Source: CAAGNP01 sp045595965 (GTDB lineage: Bacteria; Bacteroidota; Bacteroidia; Bacteroidales; UBA932). From it: 64,000 nt of DNA. The notes beneath the pieces are model-generated. The model saw only the letters and a program-made list of their open reading frames with translations. It had not been told where the DNA came from and did no database searches. The stretch is from assembly GCA_045595965.1 (NCBI GenBank), contig JAZOBN010000032.1, positions 62,001 through 126,000 of the forward strand. The letters are read 5' to 3'. Positions 1 to 8,680 of the stretch are shown in pieces. The translations under genes and the position numbers were made by a program. Positions within the stretch are counted from its first letter, which is position 1. Every line of letters starts with the position of its first letter.

Positions 1-553
1 CCTTCCATGGTGCATTAGTGTCAAAATATGGGGCATATCTGTCTTTGTCAGGCATGATGAGGTCAGTGAAATTGATCTCCGGCATATTTGCGGCTATGCT
101 TGCAAAGAAACTTGTCTCGTCCTGGATACCCACAACATTTGATCGGGAAGTGTAGTTTGCGACCTGATTTGAAACAAGGGCAAAACTGTGACTCACAAGC
201 CCCCTTTTTCTACCTGTGGGGATTGTACCTACCCAGCCGAAATTGGAAAGGCCGAAGTTGCTCCTTTTCTCGATAGTTGAATGTGTATTGTAGATGGAGT
301 TGTCAATAGTACTGGTCAATGACGGGGTGATAGTGAACTGGAACGACTTCACAACTGAGCTGGCTGCCGGATTGATAGCGATGGCTCCAAGATCTCCACC
401 CACTGCTGTAAATGCATTTCCCATGGCCATGCTGCGTGCTGTCCCCTCGTAGTCAAGTTTTGAAAAACGTAAGGCATCATACATGTCCTGGGCGTATGCG
501 ATATTTGATATTGAAGCAATCAGGAGGATTGCTATAATTGTAATTTTTTTCAT
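1..553 (-). CDS. FadL/OmpP1-like outer membrane protein, N-terminal part (runs off window)
   Basis: The reading frame starts at the ATG at 553 and stays open to the window edge (about 184 residues), so the C-terminus is missing. The N-terminus is a signal peptide ending near AYAQ. It is followed by MYDALRFS and then GTARSMAMGNAFTAVGGD and AINPAASS, the conserved opening of the OMPP1/FadL/TodX transport porins of Bacteroidota: an N-terminal hatch, then a beta-barrel. The family moves hydrophobic compounds across the outer membrane; the substrate is not visible here. It lies 12 bp downstream of the Tyr/Gly-rich lipoprotein on the same strand, so the two are probably co-transcribed. Confidence 0.85.
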   Translation of the reverse strand, partial: MKKITIIAILLIASISNIAYAQDMYDALRFSKLDYEGTARSMAMGNAFTAVGGDLGAIAINPAASSVVKSFQFTITPSLTSTIDNSIYNTHSTIEKRSNFGLSNFGWVGTIPTGRKRGLVSHSFALVSNQVANYTSRSNVVGIQDETSFFASIAANMPEINFTDLIMPDKDRYAPYFDTNAPWK

Positions 554-565
554 GATATTCACTTT

Positions 566-1693
566 TTATCTTCTGCCTCCACTTCTTTGTGTAGCCCCTG
601 AACTGCTTGCTCCGCTTCTTTGTGGTGCACCGGTAGAGGCTCCAGATGAATATCCGCTGTAATTCCCGGAGTTGTTGACACCTCTTCTCATCGATGAAGA
701 ACTGCTTCCTGAGTTGTAGCGATTGTCATTGTTATTGTTATTGTAATTCACACGTGTAGTGGAGTTGCTGTTTCTGGAGTTGCTCTCTCTCCTTACCACC
801 TGGCCTGAATTGGAATTGCTTCCGGCAGGCTTGCTTGACTGGCGGTAGTTCTGGTTTACATCCCTGATGCCGGTTCTGCGGTTGTTGCTGCCGCTGCTGA
901 TATTGGAATCCTTTCCGGCAAAATTGTTGGAATGGTTGGAGTTGTTGAGGTTAGAGCTGCCACCCCTTACCGGAGTAGGCTTTGTCCTGCGGTCCGGCCC
1001 TACATTGTCGTGGTCACGTCTTCCATAATATACATCACGGTGTGAGTGGTGACTATGTGGAGGACCCGGGTAATATCCGGGGTAATAACCAGGGTAGTAA
1101 CCGGGATAATATCCGGGGTAATAACCTGGATATGGGTAGTATGGATATGGCCCCCATGCATAGTGCCAAGGTGAGTAGTACCATGGGTCATAATACCAAG
1201 GATCATAATACCATGAGCTGTAGTGCCAGTAGTCATAATACCAGGGGTTGTACCAACCGTAGATGCTCGGATAGCGGGGACCCCAATATGGATCCCATCC
1301 GTAATAATATCCTGATCCCCATCCTACATTATACTCTATATTGATTGTGAAAGGGTATTCTCCGCTTTCACTGTCAAACTTATTCAAACGCTCCTCATAG
1401 GTCTCCCCATCCAGCAGAACTACATATGACTGTTCCGGTTCCACTTTGACATTGGCAACACCGCTCTTATCGAAAACAATGGTGTCAACAGGCTGTTTTG
1501 ACCTTGTCTGAGCTGTAAGCTGAGCCAGCTGTGACTCATCCGCAGAGATTTGTGTCTCTATCGCATTGCGGTCAGGGGTATAGTATATCCCATCTTGGTA
1601 TCTGTTGAACTCGTCCGAGTAATAACCAGCAGTGCCACAAGAGGTTAAACCTATGATACAGAGTAGCGCCAGGTAAAGAGAAAAATTTTTCAT
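566..1693 (-). CDS. Tyr/Gly/Pro-rich surface lipoprotein, unknown function
   Basis: 375 residues. The lipoprotein signal peptide has the lipobox LTSC, with the cysteine near residue 19. A moderately conserved N-domain runs to about residue 125. It is followed by a low-complexity stretch of W/Y/D/P repeats (YYDPWYY units), then tandem YYPG units, a His-rich patch and a long Asn/Ser/Arg/Gly-rich tail. Proteins of this type in Bacteroidales are annotated only as hypothetical or vitellogenin-like, and I do not recognise a function. The composition suggests a disordered, aromatic-rich surface or matrix protein. It is the first gene of a two-gene unit with the FadL-like porin and is divergent from proS. 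Confidence 0.8.
   Translation of the reverse strand: MKNFSLYLALLCIIGLTSCGTAGYYSDEFNRYQDGIYYTPDRNAIETQISADESQLAQLTAQTRSKQPVDTIVFDKSGVANVKVEPEQSYVVLLDGETYEERLNKFDSESGEYPFTINIEYNVGWGSGYYYGWDPYWGPRYPSIYGWYNPWYYDYWHYSSWYYDPWYYDPWYYSPWHYAWGPYPYYPYPGYYPGYYPGYYPGYYPGYYPGPPHSHHSHRDVYYGRRDHDNVGPDRRTKPTPVRGGSSNLNNSNHSNNFAGKDSNISSGSNNRRTGIRDVNQNYRQSSKPAGSNSNSGQVVRRESNSRNSNSTTRVNYNNNNNDNRYNSGSSSSSMRRGVNNSGNYSGYSSGASTGAPQRSGASSSGATQRSGGRR
1066..1130 (-). repeat. Tandem YYPG codon repeat inside the lipoprotein gene
   Basis: About five consecutive 12-bp units encode Tyr-Tyr-Pro-Gly. Codons vary between copies, which suggests selection on the peptide rather than a recent slippage event. Confidence 0.7.
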
Positions 1694-1723
1694 AACTCAC
1701 ACTCTTTATTGATTATTTATTCG

Positions 1724-1731
1724 TACTTTTG
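1724..1731 (+). promoter_or_regulatory. Bacteroidota -7 element for proS
   Basis: TACTTTTG matches the TAnnTTTG consensus 65 bp before the proS ATG. The -33 region is T-rich without a clean TTTG. Confidence 0.5.
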
Positions 1732-1795
1732 CGACTTGTATCGCATTATACAATACAAAGATAACAAAAAACATACCATATAAAAATTTTATAGA

Positions 1796-3274
1796 ATGGC
1801 TAAAGAAGTAACAAATAGAGAAGAAAACTATTCTCTATGGTATAACAACCTTGTGGTAAAAGCAGATTTGGCTGAAAATTCAGCAGTGAGAGGTTGTATG
1901 GTGATCAAACCTTACGGTTATGCAATCTGGGAAAAAATACAGGGACAACTCGATAAAATGTTCAAGGAAACAGGCCACCAGAATGCCTATTTCCCACTTT
2001 TTATTCCAAAATCTTTCTTGAGTAAAGAGGCTGACCACGTGGAGGGGTTCGCAAAAGAGTGCGCAGTGGTAACACACCACAGATTGATGACAAATCCTGA
2101 CGGGCCCGGAGTTGTGGTCGATCCTGCAGCAAAATTGGAGGAGGAATTGATTGTCCGCCCCACTTCTGAAACCATTATCTGGAACACTTACAAGAATTGG
2201 ATCAAGTCATACAGGGATCTTCCAATCCTTTGTAACCAATGGGCAAACGTGGTGAGATGGGAAATGCGTACAAGATTGTTCCTCAGGACAGCTGAATTTT
2301 TGTGGCAGGAGGGACATACAGCTCACGCAACTGCGCAAGAGGCTATTGAAGAGACAGAAAAGATGGTGAATGTATATGCGGATTTTGCCCGCAATTACAT
2401 GGCTCTCCCTGTAGTGGTCGGTAAAAAAACTGAGACAGAGAGGTTTGCTGGTGCAATTGATACTCTGTGTATCGAGGCAATGATGCAGGATGGAAAAGCA
2501 CTTCAGGCAGGTACCTCACACTTCCTTGGTCAGAATTTCGCAAAAGCTTTCGATGTACAGTTCGCCAATAAGGATGGCAAGCTGGAATATGTGTGGGCAA
2601 CATCCTGGGGGGTATCTACCCGTTTGATGGGTGCTTTGATTATGGCACACAGCGACAACAACGGCCTTGTCCTTCCTCCGGCTCTTGCACCTATCCAGGT
2701 GGTTATGGTCCCTATCTACAAAGGGGAAGAGGAGTTGGCGATGATGGTGGAGAAGATGGAAGAGATCAAAAAAGAGCTTGCTGCTCTGGGCGTTTCTGTA
2801 AAAATTGATGCACGTGACAATGTCCGTTCAGGTTTCAAATTTGCAGAGTGGGAGCTGAAAGGTGTTCCCGTAAGAGTTGTTATGGGCAAACGAGATCTTG
2901 AAAATGGAGTGGTGGAACTGGCACGCCGCGATACCCTTGAAAAGAGCTCTGTAGCCAGAGAGGGACTTGCTGAGTACATCAAGAATCTATTGAATGAAAT
3001 TCAGAACAACATATACAATAAAGCACTGAACTTCAGAAAAGAACATACTATCAAAGTGGATACTTGGGAAGAGTTCAAGGAGAAAATTGAAGAGGGTGGA
3101 TTCCTGTTGTGCCACTGGGATGGAACTCCTGAAACCGAAGCAAAAATCAAAGAGGAGACAAAGGCTACAATCAGATGTATCCCTTTGGATTCAGAGGTGA
3201 TTATGGAAGAGGGCAAATGTGTGTATTCAGGTAAACCATCTAAACAAAGAGTTATTTTTGCAAGAGCATACTAA
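1796..3274 (+). CDS. proS: Prolyl-tRNA synthetase, archaeal/eukaryotic (type 3) form
   Basis: 492 residues, usual for the short ProRS without the bacterial editing insert. It charges tRNA-Pro in the cytoplasm. Class II signatures are visible: motif 2 around VRWEMRTRLFLRTAEFLWQEGH, and motif 3 around WATSWGVSTRLMGALIMAHSD. An anticodon-binding domain follows (about residues 290-400). The C-terminal domain ends in ARAY, the terminal Tyr being typical of this type. The ATG at 1796 gives the expected start, and the next gene begins 1 bp after the stop. Type 3 ProRS is the usual form in Bacteroidota. Confidence 0.97.
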   Translation: MAKEVTNREENYSLWYNNLVVKADLAENSAVRGCMVIKPYGYAIWEKIQGQLDKMFKETGHQNAYFPLFIPKSFLSKEADHVEGFAKECAVVTHHRLMTNPDGPGVVVDPAAKLEEELIVRPTSETIIWNTYKNWIKSYRDLPILCNQWANVVRWEMRTRLFLRTAEFLWQEGHTAHATAQEAIEETEKMVNVYADFARNYMALPVVVGKKTETERFAGAIDTLCIEAMMQDGKALQAGTSHFLGQNFAKAFDVQFANKDGKLEYVWATSWGVSTRLMGALIMAHSDNNGLVLPPALAPIQVVMVPIYKGEEELAMMVEKMEEIKKELAALGVSVKIDARDNVRSGFKFAEWELKGVPVRVVMGKRDLENGVVELARRDTLEKSSVAREGLAEYIKNLLNEIQNNIYNKALNFRKEHTIKVDTWEEFKEKIEEGGFLLCHWDGTPETEAKIKEETKATIRCIPLDSEVIMEEGKCVYSGKPSKQRVIFARAY

Positions 3275-3275
3275 T

Positions 3276-3995
3276 ATGGATAAGGAAGGTACGGTTTCCC
3301 CTTTTGAACTTATTGTTCAGGGACTTAATGAAAAATCACAACTCAAGGCAGATGTCTTTGATTTGTGCCTTGATGTCTTCAACCAGTTGAAAGATGTCCT
3401 CAGTGAGATCAGCAACGACTTGAACGATATGTTGGATGAAAAATGCAACAGAAGAGTAAAGCTTGAGTACAGGGACAGAGGACGGTTTGAGGCAGAACTC
3501 AAATTTGCAGATGATGTCCTTATATTCAGCATGCATACCGATATTTTCCAGTTTGACAGAGACCACTCCATCTGGAAGAACCAGTATGTTAAAGAGGATT
3601 CCCGCAATGCATACTGTGGGGTGATAAATGTCTACAACTTCTTGTCTGATTCTATGAAATACAACAGGGCAGAAGATTTGGGCTATCTCGTAGCGAGAAT
3701 CTTTGTCAATAGGAACAGACACTTTTTTGTTGAGGGAAAAAGGCAGAAAAAACAACTTACCGCCAATTTTGGCAAGACAACTATAGAGAGGGAAGAGCTT
3801 GTTGCCATTATTCAGACAGCGATTCTTTATTCACTCTCATTTGATCTTCTTGTTCCACCCTTTGATATGGTCAAAGTGGCAAGTGTCGATCAGATAAATG
3901 CAAAAATTGAGTCGGCAAAAATGCGTACCGGCAAACGTATGGGGTATGCTTACAATTCAGATGATGTACTAAATAATGAAGACTATGAAAAATAA
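3276..3995 (+). CDS. Conserved Bacteroidales protein of unknown function
   Basis: 239 residues from the ATG at 3276, just after the proS stop; this start is preferred over in-frame codons inside proS. No signal peptide or membrane segment is visible. The protein is rich in Lys/Asp/Glu, with an acidic helical N-terminus and a central stretch containing FSMHTDIFQFD and YCGVINVYNFLSDS. I recall it as a widespread hypothetical in Bacteroidales but know no function. Its position between proS and an exported DUF3078 protein suggests co-transcription. Its last 20 bp overlap the next gene. Confidence 0.8.
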   Translation: MDKEGTVSPFELIVQGLNEKSQLKADVFDLCLDVFNQLKDVLSEISNDLNDMLDEKCNRRVKLEYRDRGRFEAELKFADDVLIFSMHTDIFQFDRDHSIWKNQYVKEDSRNAYCGVINVYNFLSDSMKYNRAEDLGYLVARIFVNRNRHFFVEGKRQKKQLTANFGKTTIEREELVAIIQTAILYSLSFDLLVPPFDMVKVASVDQINAKIESAKMRTGKRMGYAYNSDDVLNNEDYEK

Positions 3996-5001
3996 GGTTC
4001 TGTTTTCAATTTTTGCCATTGCGGCAATATTTTCATCCCTTCAAAGGGTAGATGCACAGGTGAAAGATGAAAATCTTACAAGCGCACAAGAGATGTGTCT
4101 GATTGCAGTTTCCAAAGTGGAGATTCCTGAGATCAAATATGTGGAGGTAGAGCCACCAAAATATTGGACAAATGGCATCATGAACCAGATCGGATTCTCA
4201 CAGGTGTCACTAACCCAGTGGGCTGCCGGTGGTGCAGGGTCGATTGCAATGAATGCTTATGTTGATGCCCATGCAAATTATAAGAAAGGGTTGATGATTT
4301 GGGAAAACAGAGCAAATCTTGCTTATGGATTTGTCAATACTATTGGCGAACGTTTCAAGAAGAGTGATGACCGTATCCAGCTTGAGAGCAAATGGGGATA
4401 TGGCGTTGCAAATAAACTTTATGCTTCAGCGGTGTTCAATTTCAGAACACAGTTTGCCAGAGGTTACACTTATGGTACAACAAAAGCAGATGACAAGTTG
4501 ATCTCAACATTCATGGCTCCCGGATATATCACTCTCGGTCTTGGTGTGGACTGGAAGCCTCATAGCACACTCTCATTCAACATAGCACCTGTCACAGGAA
4601 ATGTTGTCGTAGTGGGATACAACAAGGATGAAGAGATAGAGAAAATGCTAAAGAAGAAATATGGTTTCAAGGATGAAGAACTTGACAAAGATGTCAGAAA
4701 AGAGTTCGGTGCCCAGCTTAAAGGTGAATTCAAAAAGGGATTCAAGAATATCACAGTGGGTACAGTAGTGACTCTGTTCTATGACTATCTTGCACCCAAA
4801 GTGGCACCTCAGGTTTATTGGGATTTGAATCTTGACTTCAAGATAACAAGATTTTTCGCTGCTACAGTCCGTACAAACCTTATTTACGATGAGAGAATTA
4901 TTCTGGAGAAAAAGAATGGTGAGTCAGGTCCGGGTGTTCAGTTCAAAGAGGCGTTCAGCTTGAGCTTTACCTATACTTTTGGAAATTACCAGAAGAAATA
5001 A
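3976..5001 (+). CDS. DUF3078 domain exported protein
   Basis: 341 residues with a cleavable signal peptide (hydrophobic core to about residue 25, ending VDAQ). The stretch NQIGFSQVSLTQWAAGGAGSIAMNAY followed by ENRANLAYGF is the DUF3078 signature. The remainder alternates aromatic and polar residues and ends in SLSFTYTFGNYQ, the usual look of a beta-barrel or outer-membrane-associated protein. The function of the family is unknown. The start could be the ATG at 3976 or the one at 3985; both lie inside the end of the upstream gene. tilS follows 5 bp later, so translation of the group is probably coupled. Confidence 0.85.
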   Translation: MKTMKNKVLFSIFAIAAIFSSLQRVDAQVKDENLTSAQEMCLIAVSKVEIPEIKYVEVEPPKYWTNGIMNQIGFSQVSLTQWAAGGAGSIAMNAYVDAHANYKKGLMIWENRANLAYGFVNTIGERFKKSDDRIQLESKWGYGVANKLYASAVFNFRTQFARGYTYGTTKADDKLISTFMAPGYITLGLGVDWKPHSTLSFNIAPVTGNVVVVGYNKDEEIEKMLKKKYGFKDEELDKDVRKEFGAQLKGEFKKGFKNITVGTVVTLFYDYLAPKVAPQVYWDLNLDFKITRFFAATVRTNLIYDERIILEKKNGESGPGVQFKEAFSLSFTYTFGNYQKK

Positions 5002-5006
5002 TATCG

Positions 5007-6344
5007 ATGATTCAGAAAGAGTTCGATAAAAATCTGACCTCTTTTCTTCCAGATGGTGTGGAGGGAAAGAGGTTTCTTTTAGCTGTCAGTGGTGGAATTG
5101 ATTCCATGGCGATGGCTGAACTCTTTTTGCACTCCCCCTTGAAACCTCGATTTGCTGTTGCGTGTGTCAATTTCAAATTAAGGGGAGAAGATAGCGATCT
5201 TGACCAGGCTTCAGTGGGGCAATGGTGTGACAGGAATGGGGTGAGATTCCATACAATAGAGTTTGATACAAAAGGGTATGCACACACCAGGTCGCTCTCT
5301 ACACAAATGGCGGCAAGGGAGTTGAGGTACAGTTGGTTCTACAAACTGATGGAGGAGTATGGATATGATTATCTCTCCGTCGCCCATAATCAGGATGATA
5401 GTGTAGAGACACTTTTCCTCAATCTGCTTCGTGGCACAGGATTGAAAGGCCTGGCTGGAATTCGTAGTAGCAATGGCGTGATAATCAGACCGATGCTATC
5501 AATTTCGAGGGAGATGATCAGAGAATTTGTCAATCAGCACAATATCTCATACAGGGACGACAAGACAAATTTTGAAACTCACTACTCGAGAAACAGGATC
5601 AGGAATGTAGTCTTCCCGGAGTTAAGAAAAATTAACCCTTCGTTCCTTGATACTATAACCAGAGGGATAGAGCATTTTATCCAGGCAGAAGAGTTGCTCG
5701 ATGAGATTTTTGAGAGCAAGAGGGGAACTTTGTACAAAGAGGAAGATAATGCTCTGACAGTCAATATCGCAGAGTTGCTGAAAGAGGGGCATAAAGGGTA
5801 TTGGCTATATAGAATTCTGGGTGAAAAGGGGTTCAATTCTCCTCAAATAACTGAGATCGGGAGGGCCCTCGACAGACAGCCGGGGAAAGTGTTCACCTCT
5901 TTAACCCACAGATTGGAGATGGGAAGGGGAGAGATGGTTATCTTCCCTCTGGAAGGGGAATCTACCCCTGAAGAGCTGCTGGTTTCCTCAGAAGGGGAGT
6001 ATCATTTTGGAAATATCTCTTTTGCTTTGAGATTTTTTGAGAAAGATGAAGAGTTCTCACCATATCCCAAGGGCGGCAAGCTCTATTTTAGTGCAGATGA
6101 TATCACCCTCCCCCTTGTGTGCAGGGTGTGGCGTGATGGGGACCGTTTCAGACCTTTTGGAATGAAAGGGTTTAAGAAATTAAGTGATTTTTATACAGAT
6201 ATCAAGTTTGATAAAAGGGAGAAGGAATCACAGCCCATATTGTTCAATGGGGATGAGGTTGTGTGCCTTCCCGGGTTGAGGATTGATGACAGGTATAAAA
6301 TAAAAACCTCGACCAGATTGATAGCCGAGGTTGTTATTCTTTAG
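5007..6344 (+). CDS. tilS: tRNA(Ile)-lysidine synthetase
   Basis: 445 residues. It converts C34 of the CAU-anticodon tRNA-Ile to lysidine with ATP and lysine, which lets it read AUA. The N-type ATP pyrophosphatase P-loop SGGIDS is at residues 28-33. The conserved stretch HNQDDSVETLFLNLLRGTGLKGLAGI and the NFETHYSRNRIRN region follow. A C-terminal TilS substrate-binding and C-domain includes RVWRDGDRFRPFGMKGFKKLSD. Length and domain order are normal. It converges on sppA with a 9-bp gap and no obvious terminator. Confidence 0.95.
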   Translation: MIQKEFDKNLTSFLPDGVEGKRFLLAVSGGIDSMAMAELFLHSPLKPRFAVACVNFKLRGEDSDLDQASVGQWCDRNGVRFHTIEFDTKGYAHTRSLSTQMAARELRYSWFYKLMEEYGYDYLSVAHNQDDSVETLFLNLLRGTGLKGLAGIRSSNGVIIRPMLSISREMIREFVNQHNISYRDDKTNFETHYSRNRIRNVVFPELRKINPSFLDTITRGIEHFIQAEELLDEIFESKRGTLYKEEDNALTVNIAELLKEGHKGYWLYRILGEKGFNSPQITEIGRALDRQPGKVFTSLTHRLEMGRGEMVIFPLEGESTPEELLVSSEGEYHFGNISFALRFFEKDEEFSPYPKGGKLYFSADDITLPLVCRVWRDGDRFRPFGMKGFKKLSDFYTDIKFDKREKESQPILFNGDEVVCLPGLRIDDRYKIKTSTRLIAEVVIL

Positions 6345-6353
6345 AGTTCCCGA

Positions 6354-8120
6354 TTAGTTATTGAAGGTGTAGTCATATTCCATACGGGCGTAGACCATTT
6401 TGCTCATCTCTTTAAGCTCTCTGATCATATCCTCTACAGCAATATCGGGATTGGATAGTTTGTCCATAGTGCTTTCTGCTTGTCCGAATGACTCCATAAT
6501 CTTCTCCATCTGAGTTTTGACTTTCGGATACTCTACGAGTCTGTACTCCTCAAGACCTGAGATATTTACGGTGTATTGTAAGGCATCTGCAACAGTTCCG
6601 ATCTCGTCGGTAAGGCCGATCTTCATAGCATCAGTACCTGACCATACTCTCCCTTGTGCAATTTTATCTACCTCTTCTGTTGTCATGTCCCTGCCGTTAG
6701 CTACGATAGAGAGGAATGAGTCGTAGATGTTTTCAACACTCTTCTGCATATAAGCAATCTCCTCTTTGTCAAGAGGTTTGGTGAGTGTCATAAGGTCAGA
6801 GTGCTCATTGCTGTTGATGTTCACTATATTGATACGTGCTTTCTCTTTGATGATCTTTTCAAAGTTGGGAACCATGCTGAATACGCCGATTGAACCGGTA
6901 AGGGTGGTCTCGTTTGTGAAGATCTTGTCACACTCGTTAGAGATCCAATATCCCCCTGAAGCTGCATAATTGCCGTAAGAGACAACTACCGGTTTTTCAT
7001 TTCTGAGCAACTCAATCTCTTTTCTGATGATCTCAGATGCAACGACACTTCCACCAGGAGAGTCAACGCGAAGAAGGACAGCTTTGATGGTACTGTCTTT
7101 TCTCACTTCCGAGATAATCTGTGAGTATTTTTCCGAACTCAATCCATCATTGTTCCCATCTACAATCTGACCGTTGGCATATACAACAGCAATTTTATCG
7201 GTTGCTTTTACATTTGGTTTGACCACAGCTTTTGCATAATTGTCGAGGGTGATCATTTTGACATCTTTCTCATCCTCTACACCGAAAAGACCTGTAAGTT
7301 CTGCAGTCATTTCATCTCTGGTCATAAGTCCATCTGCAAAACCGGCCTCTACCATCTCTTTTGCTTCGGTGGCTGACAGGTTGTTGACGTGGGCATTGAA
7401 AGTTTTCAGATCAAAGCCTCTTGATTCACAGATATCCTCTGAAATTGATTGCCATAGAGAAGAGATCATAGCCTGGTTCTGTTCTCTGTTGGCCTCGCTG
7501 ATATTTGTATTTACAAACTGTTCACCTGCAGATTTGTATTTTCCGTGGCGAATCAATTGTACCTGAACTCCAAGTTTGTCAAGGGCACCCTTGAAGAAGG
7601 TTAATGAACTTGATACACCGAATACCATATTGCCACCATAAGGGTGAACATAGATCTTGTCTGCTACAGAAGATAGGTAGTAACCACCTTGTGAGTAGCT
7701 CTCAGCGTAAGAGACAATAGCTTTGCCAGATGATTTGAATTTTACAAGGGCGCTTCTCAACTCTTCGAGGTGGGTAATTGCACCTGAGATGTTTGTTGGA
7801 TTGATATAGATAAATTTGATGGCTGGGTCTTCTGCAGCCTTCTCGATTGCCTGTATAGCATTGAGGATACCGATTTGGCTTGTTTGTGATATTCCTCCAC
7901 CACCAAGAAGTGCAGCAGGATCGAATTCTCCATCAGAGCTCTGTTCTGCGAGGATAAGATTTCCGCCAATTTTGAGAATGGCAGATTTTGGTACAACAGG
8001 GACTGTTTCAGATCCTTCACCAAGTGAACCGATAATCCCTATAAAAATGAAGATGCCGATAAATGAGGCAATCAATACGCCGACAAAGGAGGCGAGGGCG
8101 GTTTTCAAAAATCCTTTCAT
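6354..8120 (-). CDS. sppA: Signal peptide peptidase SppA, 67-kDa type
   Basis: 588 residues. A membrane-anchored serine protease that degrades released signal peptides. One N-terminal transmembrane helix (about residues 8-32) is followed by two tandem S49 domains, as in the long form. The catalytic dyad is visible: Lys196 in the KYKSAGE motif of the first domain and Ser388 in NYAASGGYW of the second. The ATG at 8120 gives a sensible membrane anchor. Divergent from the metal-handling operon, sharing a short promoter region. Confidence 0.95.
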   Translation of the reverse strand: MKGFLKTALASFVGVLIASFIGIFIFIGIIGSLGEGSETVPVVPKSAILKIGGNLILAEQSSDGEFDPAALLGGGGISQTSQIGILNAIQAIEKAAEDPAIKFIYINPTNISGAITHLEELRSALVKFKSSGKAIVSYAESYSQGGYYLSSVADKIYVHPYGGNMVFGVSSSLTFFKGALDKLGVQVQLIRHGKYKSAGEQFVNTNISEANREQNQAMISSLWQSISEDICESRGFDLKTFNAHVNNLSATEAKEMVEAGFADGLMTRDEMTAELTGLFGVEDEKDVKMITLDNYAKAVVKPNVKATDKIAVVYANGQIVDGNNDGLSSEKYSQIISEVRKDSTIKAVLLRVDSPGGSVVASEIIRKEIELLRNEKPVVVSYGNYAASGGYWISNECDKIFTNETTLTGSIGVFSMVPNFEKIIKEKARINIVNINSNEHSDLMTLTKPLDKEEIAYMQKSVENIYDSFLSIVANGRDMTTEEVDKIAQGRVWSGTDAMKIGLTDEIGTVADALQYTVNISGLEEYRLVEYPKVKTQMEKIMESFGQAESTMDKLSNPDIAVEDMIRELKEMSKMVYARMEYDYTFNN

Positions 8121-8151
8121 GATATGTTATATAAGTACTTAAATCCTATTT

Positions 8152-8182
8152 TTTGCAAAAGTATATAAATATTGTATCTTTG
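8152..8182 (+). promoter_or_regulatory. Canonical Bacteroidota promoter of the metal-handling operon
   Basis: TTTG at 8152-8155 and TATCTTTG at 8175-8182 are separated by 19 bp, the optimal spacing. The first ATG (8190) is only 7 bp past the -7 box, so the transcript is nearly leaderless. Confidence 0.7.
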
Positions 8183-8189
8183 CCAAGTT

Positions 8190-8627
8190 ATGATGAACAG
8201 TAAATTTTTTACATATCTTGCATCGGTTCTGCTGATAGGGGTATATCTCTTGTCGTATGTGGGATTTTCTGTTCACAGATGTTCGTGTGAAGGGAGTGTC
8301 CAGGTCTCCGTCCTTATTGGAAATCCGGACTGTGAACATCTGCATGCTCATATCAATCTGAGTGAAAATGAATTCCATCATTGTGAGGAGAGTCACCAGG
8401 ATGGGTGCTGCACTACCGAAATTTTTGTGCTGACAACAGATCAGTGTGGTACAGATTCAAATAACTTCTTCTCTTATTTGTCAGCAAACTCTTTACCTGT
8501 AGCCATTAGCTACGGTGAACCCTCTTTGGATAGCCTGTCTGTCGGACAGAAATATTTCAGGGATAACTCAGAGATGTTATTGTCCCACAGACATTGCCGA
8601 TCTTTGCTTTCTGTCTGGAGATTGTGA
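8190..8627 (+). CDS. Small Cys/His-rich exported protein, HYC_CC_PP-like
   Basis: About 145 residues from the ATG at 8190 (8193 is also possible; an upstream TTG at 8172 lies inside the -7 box and is unlikely). One N-terminal hydrophobic helix (YLASVLLIGVYLLSYVG) is followed by HRCSCEG, a cluster of His and Cys residues (CEHLHAH, FHHCEE) and CCTTEIFVL. The layout resembles the HYC_CC_PP family, small exported proteins found beside TonB receptors and metal genes in Bacteroidota; here the first motif is HRC instead of HYC. A periplasmic metal-binding role is inferred. First gene of an operon with a TonB receptor and an HMA protein. Confidence 0.7.
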   Translation: MMNSKFFTYLASVLLIGVYLLSYVGFSVHRCSCEGSVQVSVLIGNPDCEHLHAHINLSENEFHHCEESHQDGCCTTEIFVLTTDQCGTDSNNFFSYLSANSLPVAISYGEPSLDSLSVGQKYFRDNSEMLLSHRHCRSLLSVWRL

Positions 8628-8680
8628 TTATAGATACTTGTTAATCTTACAGGAATCTAATAACAATCAATAAAACAGAA

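Noticed and set aside
1066..1130. Short regular repeats that could suggest a CRISPR array
   Set aside because: Units are 12 bp with no spacers and encode YYPG inside a gene. No CRISPR array or cas gene is seen in the window.
982..1344. A plus-strand frame of 120 codons and a shifted minus frame rich in Met/Thr/His
   Set aside because: Both are frame shadows of the Tyr/Gly repeat region of the lipoprotein gene.
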